A stretch of DNA of 64,000 nt, taken from the NCBI GenBank assembly GCA_023957575.1, contig JAMLGU010000002.1, forward strand, positions 62,001 to 126,000. The letters run 5' to 3'. The stretch is from Chitinophagaceae bacterium. GTDB taxonomy: Bacteria; Bacteroidota; Bacteroidia; Chitinophagales; Chitinophagaceae. Numbering within the stretch: position 1 is the first letter of the stretch; the number at the start of each line of letters is the position of its first letter. Below are positions 1-7,872 of the stretch, piece after piece. The translations under genes and the position numbers were made by a program. Below the pieces are notes generated by a model, which saw only the letters and a program-made list of their open reading frames with translations, did no database searches and had not been told where the DNA came from.

Positions 1-173
1 GTTATTAAACAATGCAGAATCTGACCCAATACAGCATTTTTCATTTTGCCCAACCACACTCAAACCTATCCTTCATCCGACACGGAGACAGAGGAGAGTT
101 TGAAGATAATTTTTGAATATAAAGGGATTTAAAAACTTAACTTAGCGACCTAAATAAATACGAAGAAAGCAGA

Positions 174-647
174 ATGAATTTAATAGACACAGGCATAGAA
201 AAAGAGCTGATCAGGTTTGATGAAAGCCGGAGTTTTATAACTTATATTCACCAAAACAAGAAGCGGAACTACAACAATCCCGAGGAGAAAGTTCAGGCCG
301 AAACCTTCTTGACTTTGGCTTTAATTTACGGCTATCCCAAAAACAGAATTAGACAATTTGTTTCTGTTCAAATGGGTGCAGAAACAAAAGAAGCAGACAT
401 CATAGTTTACTCAGATGATAAGTGCGAAGAAACCTATATTTTGGTGGAGTGTAAAAAAGAAGATTTAACCGACCAACAATTTAATATCGCAGTTGACCAA
501 GCATACAGTTATGCAGTTGCCGAAGGCGCTCAATATGTTTGGACAACATCACGCATAAAAAACCAGTATTACGAAATTCCCGATAAGAAACCACTTGTTT
601 TCAGATTTGGGTCACCCGGTAAAATTTTGGGAAACGATCCGGATTAA
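174..647 (+). pseudogene. N-terminal nuclease part of a split RM protein
   Basis: This is the 5' part of a restriction-modification gene, broken by an insertion at 593. The fragment resembles the HsdR N-terminal nuclease domain. A PD-(D/E)XK-type signature is visible: Asp75 in 'EADIIVY', then Glu92 and Lys94 in 'LVECKK'. Native sequence runs to the end of the direct repeat at 592; the last ~18 residues (to the stop at 647) are encoded by the inserted element. The frame is the same as that of the methyltransferase after the second repeat copy: joining 174-592 to 1414-3163 gives one uninterrupted frame of 722 codons plus stop. The ancestral protein was therefore a nuclease-methyltransferase fusion. 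The fragment could still make a ~157-residue protein, but activity without the rest is doubtful. Confidence 0.8.
558..592 (+). repeat. 35-bp direct repeat, left copy
   Basis: These 35 bases (starting AAAAACCAGTATTACG) are identical to 1379-1413 and bracket the IS1634-like remnant. Both copies lie in the same reading frame of the interrupted gene, so the repeat is native coding sequence duplicated at insertion. The IS1634/IS1549 family is known for unusually long and variable target duplications, which fits. Confidence 0.85.
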
Positions 648-1378
648 CTAGGTTTGCAGGTCTTCCATCTTTACTAAAGCCTGTCTTGCGCAAATCATCT
701 TCATCACTGGCTTCAAAACATAGAGTAGTCATGTCATAAAAAACGATACTCAGGTCATTGTTCAAAATCTTTTTTGTGTGTTGAAAACTGATTTGTTCTA
801 CCTGGTCTTTAAGCTTATTGTTGAGTTTGTCCAGAAAACGGTACACCGTGTCCAGATTAAGCATTACACCCTGATAACGGTACAGGTATTCTATTGTTTT
901 GAGCTTACTGAGCGGAAAGGCCAGCCTGGATATAACTAAATGAAAAGCTCCTCTTATATTTTATTGTATCCAATATGATTGTATATTTTACCAAATACCA
1001 GCTCCGGGCCGATGGTTCTGATTTGTGCATTGGATACTTCTGAAATAAATTGCTCTAGCGATGCATCTTGTTCTGACATGAACAGGCTTCTTTGTTTACT
1101 AAGCAAATAAATTTGATAATGGGCTTTTGCAACAAGCCTGGCAATATCCGGCTCCTCGCTAGCGCTGCCTACACTCTGAACTAACTTATTTTTACCATAT
1201 TGCTTTTGAAGTATCTGAACGCTGATGCTTCCGGATTTGTTCTTTTTCTTACGGATGAACATGCCTAAAATTACCTAAAAAATACGCGCGGGTCACCCGT
1301 TTTTGAGACTATAATTAAAATTATATAATGAAACACTGCTACTTATACATATAAATTATTTATAGTGCGTAAAACAAG
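593..1378. mobile_element. Degraded IS1634-family insertion element
   Basis: This 786-bp insertion lies between identical 35-bp direct repeats inside an RM gene. It carries pieces of an IS1634-type transposase on the minus strand. The family's full element is usually well over 1.5 kb, so this copy has lost an internal segment. Subterminal near-palindromes GGGTCACCCG lie near both ends (611-620 and 1290-1299). Both outer ends begin, read inward, with CTTGTTTT, but no long terminal inverted repeat is obvious. Exact ends are inferred from the repeat borders. Confidence 0.75.
655..1262 (-). pseudogene. IS1634-family transposase remnant
   Basis: Two minus-strand fragments belong to one transposase. 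The N-terminal piece (1262 down to 954) has a basic start and 'KQYGKNKLVQSVGSA'. The second piece (about 935 down to 655) is in another frame and contains 'SIVFYDMTTLCFEASDEDD', which holds the first catalytic Asp of the DDE triad in this family, followed by 'LRKTGFSKDG'. A stop and frameshift separate the pieces at about 940-955. Everything after FSKDG, including the second Asp and the Glu, is missing. The element cannot move by itself. Confidence 0.8.
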
Positions 1379-1413
1379 AAAAACCAGTATTACGAAATTC
1401 CCGATAAGAAACC
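1379..1413 (+). repeat. 35-bp direct repeat, right copy
   Basis: Second copy of the 35-bp repeat at 558-592. Native coding sequence resumes directly after it (from 1414, encoding KSRIEIPDIPQF) in the frame of the downstream methyltransferase. Confidence 0.85.
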
Positions 1414-1480
1414 AAAAAGCAGAATTGAAATTCCCGACATTCCGCAATTCGGCATCAATAAACTTGCTCCTTATAAATAT

Positions 1481-3163
1481 GTGAAAGGTGGCATTTTGCA
1501 AAATGACACAGAAGACATAAACGTAGTTGCTGAATACGACTCGAACATAAAGCAGAAATTTTTTGAATTGCAGGTTGTAAGCGAAAGCGAACTGACAAAG
1601 ATTTTCATTCAATCGCATCAAGCACTTTGGGGCGGTGGACAAAGAAATCCAAGTGTTGCGTTTGATGAATTGGATAAACTCATCTTCTGCAAAATTTGGG
1701 ACGAGAAACATCCAAGAAAAACAGGAGAACCTTACGAATTTCAAATATTTAGGGGCGAAGATCCTGAAGATTTGCTAAAACGCATTAAGAAAATTTATGC
1801 AGTTGGCGAAAAAGAAGCGCCCGAAGTTTTCAAAGAGTGTATTACGCTTTCGGCACAAGAAACGCTGACCATTGTAAAATACTTTCAACGTATAAACCTC
1901 AACAAAACTGACCTTGACAGCAAAGGAAAAGCCTTTGAAACTTTTATAGGCAGTTATTTCCGTGGCGACTTCGGACAATATTTTACCCCAAGACCCATTG
2001 TAAAATTCATTGTTGACAGTTTGCCAATTACACATAAATCAAGAGTGCTTGACACCAGTTGCGGAAGTGGTGGCTTTTTACTTTACGCCTTGGACAAGGT
2101 GAGAGAACAAGCCAACGAATTTTACAACCCAATAAGAGATGAAAAAGACCATTACAAATATTGGCACGACTTTGCTGAGAAAAACCTCTTTGGTATTGAA
2201 ATAAACGACCAGATTGCCCGAACCGCCAAAATGAATATGATTATTCACGATGACGGACACACCAACGTCATTGCATCAGACGGACTTTTGAGCGACGTAG
2301 AAATGCAAGCCAAAAGCAAAAACAAAGAATTCGAATACGGAACTTTTGATTTTATCATCACCAATCCGCCATTTGGCAGCAGCATCAAGCAAACCGAAAA
2401 AGCTTATATGCACAAATACAATCTGGCTTTAAAAAAAATTGATTGGCTCAATACTTCACCAAGCAGCAAAGCAAGTGTAAGAGATAGCCAAAGCACAGAG
2501 GTTTTATTTATAGAGCAGTGTCATAAATTTTTAACCGAACACGGTTATTTGGCAATCGTAATTCCAGACGGTATTTTAACCAATAGCAGTTTGCAATATG
2601 TAAGAGACAACATTGAAGAAATGTATCGTATTATAGCCGTTGTTTCAATGCCACAAACTGCATTCACTGCAACAGGTGCAGGCGTTAAAAGCTCCATTCT
2701 TTTCTTGCGAAAACACAAACAAGAAATAACAGAGAAAATCTCCAATAAGAAAAATCAACTCAAGGAGCAAATTAAGACCGATTACAAATTTTTGAAAACA
2801 ATTGAACATTGGGAAATGGAAAAGAATAAAACCATAAAAGATTTAGAGAAAACTGCCAAAGAGCAAAATCCCATAGGCGGCAAGAAAGAAATTGGTGAAA
2901 TTATAAAAGATGACAAAGCCAAATTACAACAGGCATTTACGGACAAAGTGAACCTGCTAAAAGAAGAATTGACCGAAAAATATTTTTTGGCAAAACAAAC
3001 AGCCCTGAGCGAAGTTGAAGGGGACGACTACCCTATTTTTATGGCAATAGCCGAAGATATTGGATATGATGCCACAGGTAGAGCTACAAACAACAATGAG
3101 TTGATTGAAATAGGAAAAGAACTATCAAAGTTTATTGCTCACATTAATAAAATAGAGAAATAA
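1481..3163 (+). CDS. N-6 adenine DNA methyltransferase (C-terminal part of split RM protein)
   Basis: HsdM/BcgIA-type adenine methyltransferase. SAM-binding motif I 'VLDTSCGSGGF' is near residues 189-199 and catalytic 'NPPF' near 295-298. A helical, coiled-coil-prone stretch follows (about 410-500). The frame is open from the direct repeat at 1379, but the first available start after the insertion is GTG at 1481, so the native protein began at 174 with a nuclease domain. The remaining polypeptide (560 aa) keeps the whole methyltransferase core and could act with the HsdS at 4150 as modification without restriction. Its stop TAA overlaps the start of the next gene (TAATG). It could also be inactive; expression from the GTG is untested. 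Confidence 0.85.
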   Translation: MKGGILQNDTEDINVVAEYDSNIKQKFFELQVVSESELTKIFIQSHQALWGGGQRNPSVAFDELDKLIFCKIWDEKHPRKTGEPYEFQIFRGEDPEDLLKRIKKIYAVGEKEAPEVFKECITLSAQETLTIVKYFQRINLNKTDLDSKGKAFETFIGSYFRGDFGQYFTPRPIVKFIVDSLPITHKSRVLDTSCGSGGFLLYALDKVREQANEFYNPIRDEKDHYKYWHDFAEKNLFGIEINDQIARTAKMNMIIHDDGHTNVIASDGLLSDVEMQAKSKNKEFEYGTFDFIITNPPFGSSIKQTEKAYMHKYNLALKKIDWLNTSPSSKASVRDSQSTEVLFIEQCHKFLTEHGYLAIVIPDGILTNSSLQYVRDNIEEMYRIIAVVSMPQTAFTATGAGVKSSILFLRKHKQEITEKISNKKNQLKEQIKTDYKFLKTIEHWEMEKNKTIKDLEKTAKEQNPIGGKKEIGEIIKDDKAKLQQAFTDKVNLLKEELTEKYFLAKQTALSEVEGDDYPIFMAIAEDIGYDATGRATNNNELIEIGKELSKFIAHINKIEK

Positions 3164-3624
3164 TGCCGGGTACATTTTCGCAAATATATATTCATGTTGT
3201 CTTTGCTGTTAAAGGTAGATATAGTTTAATCCATTCATCTTGGGAGGAAGAATTGTATAAATATATTTCAGGAATTGTGCGAAATAAAGAACAGAAAATG
3301 TTAGCAATAAATGGAATGCCCGATCACATCCACATTTTAATTGGTATGAAGCCTTCTTGTTGCTTATCTGACCTGGTGAGGGAAATAAAGAAATCTTCCA
3401 ATGAATTTATCAATGAAAAGAAATTTTCAAATAATAAGTTTAGTTGGCAGGAAGGTTATGGAGCATTTTCATATAGCCATTCTGCATTGGATAATGTAAT
3501 TAAGTATGTTTTAAATCAAAAGGAGCATCATAAAAAACAGTCATTTCGTGAAGAGTACATGGATTTTTTGAGTAAATTTCAAATTGAATTTAAAGATGAA
3601 TATTTATTTGAATGGGTTGAATAA
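3163..3624 (+). CDS. IS200-like/REP-associated tyrosine transposase (RAYT)
   Basis: 153-residue single-strand transposase of the Y1 HUH family. The metal-binding HxH motif is visible in 'GMPDHIHILIG' (about residues 53-63). The family's Tyr nucleophile is likely in the region 'VIKYVLNQKEHHKKQ' near 118-132. It starts at ATG 3163 within the stop of the methyltransferase, so it sits in the RM operon between methyltransferase and S subunit. RAYT proteins are known to act on REP hairpins, and hairpin repeats follow directly at 3625-4140. No classical IS ends were seen, which supports a RAYT rather than an independent IS200. Confidence 0.85.
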   Translation: MPGTFSQIYIHVVFAVKGRYSLIHSSWEEELYKYISGIVRNKEQKMLAINGMPDHIHILIGMKPSCCLSDLVREIKKSSNEFINEKKFSNNKFSWQEGYGAFSYSHSALDNVIKYVLNQKEHHKKQSFREEYMDFLSKFQIEFKDEYLFEWVE

Positions 3625-4139
3625 TGAAACCTGAAGGGTTTATATATTTATAGCATCGAATAATGGATACAGATACGACCCCGTAGGGGTCGCATATTAT
3701 TTGTTTGATTACAATTCTATAAACATTCTATCCCTTTGGGATTAATAAAAAAGGTTGCAATAAATGAGCTGTTGTATTGGTTTAAAAACGAATATTTATT
3801 TGAATGGATAGAATAGATCGGAATCCGAAGGATTCATATATTTATAGCATTAAACAATGGATACAGATACGACCCCGTAGGGGTCGCATATTATTTGTTT
3901 GATTACAATTCTATAAACATTCCATCCCTTCGGGATTAATAAAAAAGGTTACAATAAATGAGCTGTTGTATTTGTTTAAAAACGAATATTTATTTGAATG
4001 GATAGAATAAATCGGAATACGAAGGATTTAAATGTATATAGAATTAACAACGTTGGGGATAATGCCACCCCGATGGGGTCGTATTATTTTGGGATTCTTT
4101 TAGCTATAAATATTCTATCCATTCGGGAAATAAAAAATA
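3597..4139 (+). repeat. Tandem ~193-bp repeats with REP hairpins after the RAYT gene
   Basis: A unit of 192-194 bp is present in two full copies and one diverged partial copy. The anchor GAATATTTATTTGAATGG starts at 3598, 3790 and 3984. The first anchor is the 3' end of the RAYT coding sequence itself, so later units carry a copy of the gene's tail. Each unit has a hairpin CGACCCCGTAGGGGTCG (3676-3692, 3870-3886; diverged at 4065-4081) and a second one of the type ATCCCTTCGGGAT. These are REP-like substrates expected for the adjacent RAYT. The array fills the gap before hsdS and may separate its expression from the methyltransferase. Confidence 0.85.
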
Positions 4140-4149
4140 CACCTAATCA

Positions 4150-5592
4150 ATGAACAATTTTTTAATATCATCAGCGCTCAACAAAAGCAGGGTTTTCATT
4201 TTGCAGAAAAGCGAACTGGATAAGCGCTTCGATCCGTTTTACTATGTTCCTGAATTGGTTGAATTAGAAAAGAAAATTTTATCCAAACAACCAAAGAAAC
4301 TAAGAGACTATGTAAAAGGCATAGCAAGTGGGGCAACGCCAAAAACAACCGAAAGCGAAAAATATTATACCGAAAAAGAAAACGGAATACCTTTTTTGAG
4401 AGTGCAAAACCTTTCGCCAACAGGAGTTTTGGAGTTTAACGATTGCAAATATATCAACGAAGAAACACACAACAGAATGTTGAAACGTAGCCAGGTTTCA
4501 GCAGGTGATTTGTTGGTGAAAATTACATGCGTTGGTCGAATGGCAGTTGCATCAGTTGCTCCCGAAGGATTTGAAGGAAATATCAACCAGCACGTTTGCG
4601 TAATTAAAACAGGTAGCAAAGAAATCAGCGAAACACTTGCAGCGTTTCTAAATTCCGACATTGGCGAAAAATTAGCAAGCCGAAGAAGTACAGGCGGAAC
4701 ACGTCCGGCATTAGATTATCCTGCATTGATTTCTATTCCGATTATTGAAGACAAACGCATTCTTCAAATTACTGAAAAAGTAATTACTCAAAAGCAAAAT
4801 AACGAAGCAGAAGCTGAAAAACTTCTTTCAAGTATTGATGATTATTTGTTGAATGAGTTGGGAATAAAAATACCCGAGCCGCCTGAAAATACTTTGAAGA
4901 ATAGAATGTTTATTACAAAAGTAAATGCAATTTCGGGCAATAGGTTTGACCCATTTTTTCATCAATCCTACTTCATTGAAGTTGAAAATGCAATCAAGTC
5001 ATCTAAATTTAGAACTGACATTTTGCGTAACCAACTTTCTTTTATTGAAAGTGGAAGCCGTCCAAAAGGCGGTGCAACAAGAGATGATGAAGGAATTTTA
5101 AGCTTAGGTGGTGAACACGTTAATAGTTTTTGTGAAGTTCAAGTAAGATCTGCAAAATATATCCCTATTGAATTTCATCAATCAATTCTTTCGACAGAAA
5201 CGAAATTGAATGATATACTTTTTGTGAAAGACGGTGCTACAACAGGAAAGGTTGGAATGATAAATAAATTGGAGTATACAGGTCAAAATATTAATGAGCA
5301 CGTTTTCTTGTTACGTCCGATTTCAACAATTAATGCTTTTTATTTAGTGAATTACCTGAATTCAAAAGTTGCTCAAATAATGATTAAAAAACTCATTGCA
5401 GGTGCAACAGTTACAGGAATTACTAAAGATGCAATAAAATCATTGCATATTCCAATTCCTTCTATTGACAAGCAAAAAGAAATAGCCAATCACATTACAG
5501 GCATCAGACAACAAGCCCAACAACTCAAAGATAAGACAAAGGAACTATTGAAAAAAGCGAGTGAAGAAATTGAAGAAATATTATTGAATTAG
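4150..5592 (+). CDS. hsdS: Restriction-modification specificity subunit (HsdS-like)
   Basis: 480-residue S subunit with two target-recognition domains, each followed by a helical spacer. The halves begin near residues 20-60 ('KRFDPFYY', 'GIASGATPKT') and 265-310 ('NRFDPFFH', 'IESGSRPKGG'). Typical motifs include 'PFLRVQNL' and 'FVKDGATTGKVG'. It would give a bipartite recognition site to the methyltransferase encoded at 1481. In BcgI-like systems such an S protein pairs with a nuclease-methyltransferase fusion, which matches the ancestral layout here. It starts at ATG 4150 after the tandem repeat array. No hsdR with helicase domain is visible nearby. The frame is intact. Confidence 0.88.
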   Translation: MNNFLISSALNKSRVFILQKSELDKRFDPFYYVPELVELEKKILSKQPKKLRDYVKGIASGATPKTTESEKYYTEKENGIPFLRVQNLSPTGVLEFNDCKYINEETHNRMLKRSQVSAGDLLVKITCVGRMAVASVAPEGFEGNINQHVCVIKTGSKEISETLAAFLNSDIGEKLASRRSTGGTRPALDYPALISIPIIEDKRILQITEKVITQKQNNEAEAEKLLSSIDDYLLNELGIKIPEPPENTLKNRMFITKVNAISGNRFDPFFHQSYFIEVENAIKSSKFRTDILRNQLSFIESGSRPKGGATRDDEGILSLGGEHVNSFCEVQVRSAKYIPIEFHQSILSTETKLNDILFVKDGATTGKVGMINKLEYTGQNINEHVFLLRPISTINAFYLVNYLNSKVAQIMIKKLIAGATVTGITKDAIKSLHIPIPSIDKQKEIANHITGIRQQAQQLKDKTKELLKKASEEIEEILLN

Positions 5593-5997
5593 CTATCGTA
5601 CCATGACAGAATAATAAGGATAAACAATTTAACACGAAAGGCAGAAAGGCAGCCATTATCAACTAACTATTGGCAAAATACGGAGGTGGTCGGCTTCTAC
5701 AGAACAATAGTTCAAAGCTGAACGATAATATCTGCCCAATGTCATCATCGCAAAATTTTTATATTTCATGTTAAAAAAAGATATAGACTTTGAATAAAAT
5801 AAAACAATTAAAAACACAATTATAAGAAACAAGGGACTTAAACTCTTATTATTCATATTCAGTTAATTTTCTGTACTAAAAAATTGTCAACCACTGCCGT
5901 AAGAAACTGAATAGCTTTGTAGTCTAATTAAGAAACAGCAATTTTCATGTACGACTACGATTACCGATTTTCATAATTTGCTGATAATGATTGTTTT
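5593..5997. other. Intergenic region without a convincing gene
   Basis: About 400 bases between hsdS and the sigma factor gene. A short minus-strand frame (5856-5659) begins with a hydrophobic segment like a signal anchor ('LFLIIVFLIVLFY') but then reads into unrelated sequence; it may be the cut-off start of a lost gene. A weak promoter-like TAATTTG lies near 5971, upstream of the sigma gene. Nothing else is supported. Confidence 0.4.
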
Positions 5998-6543
5998 ATG
6001 TTAGATTCTGAAATTATAAAAAATGTTCTGGAAGGAAATATTGCAGACTACAGGCTTATTATTGAAAAGTTTCAGAATCAGATTTTTCGGGTGGCTATCG
6101 GATTTGTTCATAATAAAGAAGATGCCGAAGAAATTGCTCAGGATGTTTTTGTGAAAGCCTTCAGAAACTTGTCTTCATTTTCAGGCAAATCATCTTTTTC
6201 CACCTGGCTGTATCGGATTGCAGTCAATCAGTCTATAAATTTTTTGAGAAGCAAAAAGAGAAAAAATGTATGGCAAACCATTGACAGCATTTTTAATCTT
6301 TCATCAAAAGAAAAAAAACCTGATGAAGGGCTGGAATTAAAAGACACGGCTAAAATGCTGAAGGATGCGCTTGACAACCTCCCCGTAAATCAAAGAACAG
6401 CATTTATTTTAAGCAAATATGAAGAATTAAATCAAAAACAAATAGCCATTATAATGAACACCAGCAAAGGGGCAGTGGAGCAACTGATTTTCAGAGCCAA
6501 AAATAATTTGCGAAAGCAATTATCGGACCGTAAGAATTTATAA
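5998..6543 (+). CDS. ECF RNA polymerase sigma factor
   Basis: 181-residue sigma-70 family, extracytoplasmic-function type. Region 2 is visible at about residues 25-85 ('EDAEEIAQDVFVKAFRNL', 'STWLYRIAVNQSINFLR') and region 4 at about 118-175 ('LKDALDNLPVNQRTAFIL', then the helix-turn-helix around 'LNQKQIAIIMNTSKGAVEQ'). It directs RNA polymerase to a small regulon, usually its own operon. Three small genes for membrane or exported proteins follow closely (6574, 6873, 7443), so it probably controls an envelope-stress or metal-related group. The gene at 6574 is the likely anti-sigma partner by position. Confidence 0.9.
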   Translation: MLDSEIIKNVLEGNIADYRLIIEKFQNQIFRVAIGFVHNKEDAEEIAQDVFVKAFRNLSSFSGKSSFSTWLYRIAVNQSINFLRSKKRKNVWQTIDSIFNLSSKEKKPDEGLELKDTAKMLKDALDNLPVNQRTAFILSKYEELNQKQIAIIMNTSKGAVEQLIFRAKNNLRKQLSDRKNL

Positions 6544-6573
6544 ACAAGATTGTCTAACATATAAAGCAAGAAG

Positions 6574-6870
6574 ATGAAACAGCATGAAATTGATATGATA
6601 ATTGATGAATTTATCGATCTGGAGAAAAAAAAGATACCTCTCCCCTTCTTTGCTACCGGAGTGATGGCGCAGATAGAAACATCAGATATAAAGAAAAACC
6701 ATTCTCTCTGGTCGGTGGTTGCTGTTGCAGCAAGTTTGACAATTGCCATAAGCGGCGGCGTTTTGATTGGAAGCAGCTACAGGCAAAGCAATAGTGAAAT
6801 TTCATACACCGTAATTAATGACCATCAAATAGAAAACATGCAATTTTTCAATGATTCAGACAGTGAATAG
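6574..6870 (+). CDS. Small single-pass membrane protein, possible anti-sigma factor
   Basis: 98 residues with a soluble N-terminus, one transmembrane helix at about 47-68 ('LWSVVAVAASLTIAISGG') and a short C-terminal outer part. Its position directly after an ECF sigma gene and its topology suggest an anti-sigma or sigma-associated protein. The classical zinc-binding anti-sigma motif (HxxxCxxC) is absent, so the role is inferred from context only. It ends 2 bp before the next gene and is probably cotranscribed with it. Confidence 0.6.
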   Translation: MKQHEIDMIIDEFIDLEKKKIPLPFFATGVMAQIETSDIKKNHSLWSVVAVAASLTIAISGGVLIGSSYRQSNSEISYTVINDHQIENMQFFNDSDSE

Positions 6871-6872
6871 GT

Positions 6873-7421
6873 ATGAAGGAAAGAAATAAAATATTGATTT
6901 GGCTGGTTGTACTGTTAGTAATTTTAAATGTAACAACTATTGCTACCATTTTATATCATAATTATAAAGAAAGGCAAACCGAAAATGATTCGGTGATAGT
7001 AAATAGCGAAGGAAAAATGATAAATGGCCGGTTGATGCGTAGCGAACTGTCATTTGACAATAATCAGATTGACCGGTTTAGGAAGATTAATCATCTGTTT
7101 AGACCGACGGCAATGGCTATTGTGTTCAAAATTGATTCTTTAAAAGCCATCATGTTTCAAGAGTTGCAGAAGCAGCGTGTTGACACCCTAAAACTCAATA
7201 ACTTGTCTGATCAAATAGGAAACCTTCATGGCAAACTGAAGCAGGAAACCTTCAGATTTTACTTACAAATTAAATCAATTTGCGCTCCTGAGCAAGTGTC
7301 TAAATTAGAAAAGATTTTTGCGCCTTTGTTTAAAAACGAAGGATTAAATATGCCACGCGGCCAAGGCCATCAACCTTTTGGCAGAGGAAGAGGAATGGGT
7401 TTTGAAAATAAAAACAATTAA
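6873..7421 (+). CDS. CpxP/Spy-like periplasmic protein with membrane anchor
   Basis: 182 residues. An N-terminal transmembrane or signal-anchor helix is at about 7-27, followed by a mostly helical domain and a Gly/Arg-rich tail ('PRGQGHQPFGRGRGMGF'). The layout resembles the periplasmic heavy-metal-sensor/Spy group of LTxxQ-type proteins, which bind unfolded proteins or metals in the periplasm; an exact LTxxQ motif is not clear. It stands in a row with an ECF sigma gene and an exported Gly/Arg-rich protein with similar tail composition, so the products may act together in an envelope-stress response. Confidence 0.6.
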   Translation: MKERNKILIWLVVLLVILNVTTIATILYHNYKERQTENDSVIVNSEGKMINGRLMRSELSFDNNQIDRFRKINHLFRPTAMAIVFKIDSLKAIMFQELQKQRVDTLKLNNLSDQIGNLHGKLKQETFRFYLQIKSICAPEQVSKLEKIFAPLFKNEGLNMPRGQGHQPFGRGRGMGFENKNN

Positions 7422-7442
7422 TAACAATAAAAATTTAGTAAA

Positions 7443-7790
7443 ATGAAAAGAACAATTCTGGCAGTAATCATTCTTGTTTTATCTTATGGGATTGCTGCCG
7501 CACAAACAGACAACAAAACACCGGTACCCGGAAAAGGTCTTAACAAAAACTGTCCTGGTTATGTGGATGCCAATAAAGACGGCATTTGCGATAATCTCGG
7601 AACAAAAAACTGTCTTTATACTCAAGGGCGCGGACAGGGTATGAGAAATGGCAGGCGCGGAATGGGTAGCGGACAAGGTATGAGAAATGGCGGCGGAAGA
7701 GGTGTAGGGCGCGGCCAGGGAAGGGGATTTGTAGATGCCAACAATAACGGTATATGCGATTATTATGAAAAGGCTGCCACAAATAAATAA
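7443..7790 (+). CDS. Exported Gly/Arg-rich protein with calcium-binding-like motifs
   Basis: 115 residues. A signal peptide is clear (residues 1-20, ending 'GIAAAQ'). Two acidic loops 'VDANKDGICD' and 'VDANNNGICD' resemble thrombospondin type-3 or EF-hand-like calcium loops. They flank a Gly/Arg-rich linker with repeated 'GQGMRNG'. Such motifs suggest metal (calcium) binding outside the cytoplasm. It is the last gene of the sigma-factor group and ends before a hairpin at 7831. The specific function is unknown. Confidence 0.65.
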   Translation: MKRTILAVIILVLSYGIAAAQTDNKTPVPGKGLNKNCPGYVDANKDGICDNLGTKNCLYTQGRGQGMRNGRRGMGSGQGMRNGGGRGVGRGQGRGFVDANNNGICDYYEKAATNK

Positions 7791-7830
7791 TGGTACTGTT
7801 TACTTTGGTTTTTAAACCAGGGTGTGTTTT

Positions 7831-7858
7831 AGAACCGGCAATAAAATGTCGGTTCTTT
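7831..7858. terminator. Hairpin between convergent genes
   Basis: Stem AGAACCG / CGGTTCT (7831-7837 with 7850-7856) followed by a short T-run on the plus strand, lying between the plus-strand group ending at 7790 and priA on the minus strand. It may terminate both directions; the T-tract is weak. Confidence 0.45.
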
Positions 7859-7872
7859 AGTTATAATCAATA

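Noticed and set aside
1343..1744. Minus-strand frame of 133 codons over the methyltransferase start
   Set aside because: Opposite to a well supported coding frame and without any domain character.
3625..4140. Regularly spaced repeats that could suggest a CRISPR array
   Set aside because: The unit is ~193 bp with no short repeat-spacer pattern and no cas genes; the hairpins fit REP elements of the adjacent RAYT.
5655..5740. Further member of the ~130-bp inverted-repeat family
   Set aside because: Only short similarity (GTTCAAAGC and GGTCGGCTT-like parts); no pairing ends could be seen.
5659..5856. Minus-strand frame with a hydrophobic start
   Set aside because: Only the first ~25 residues look protein-like; the rest has no recognisable character and runs into intergenic sequence.
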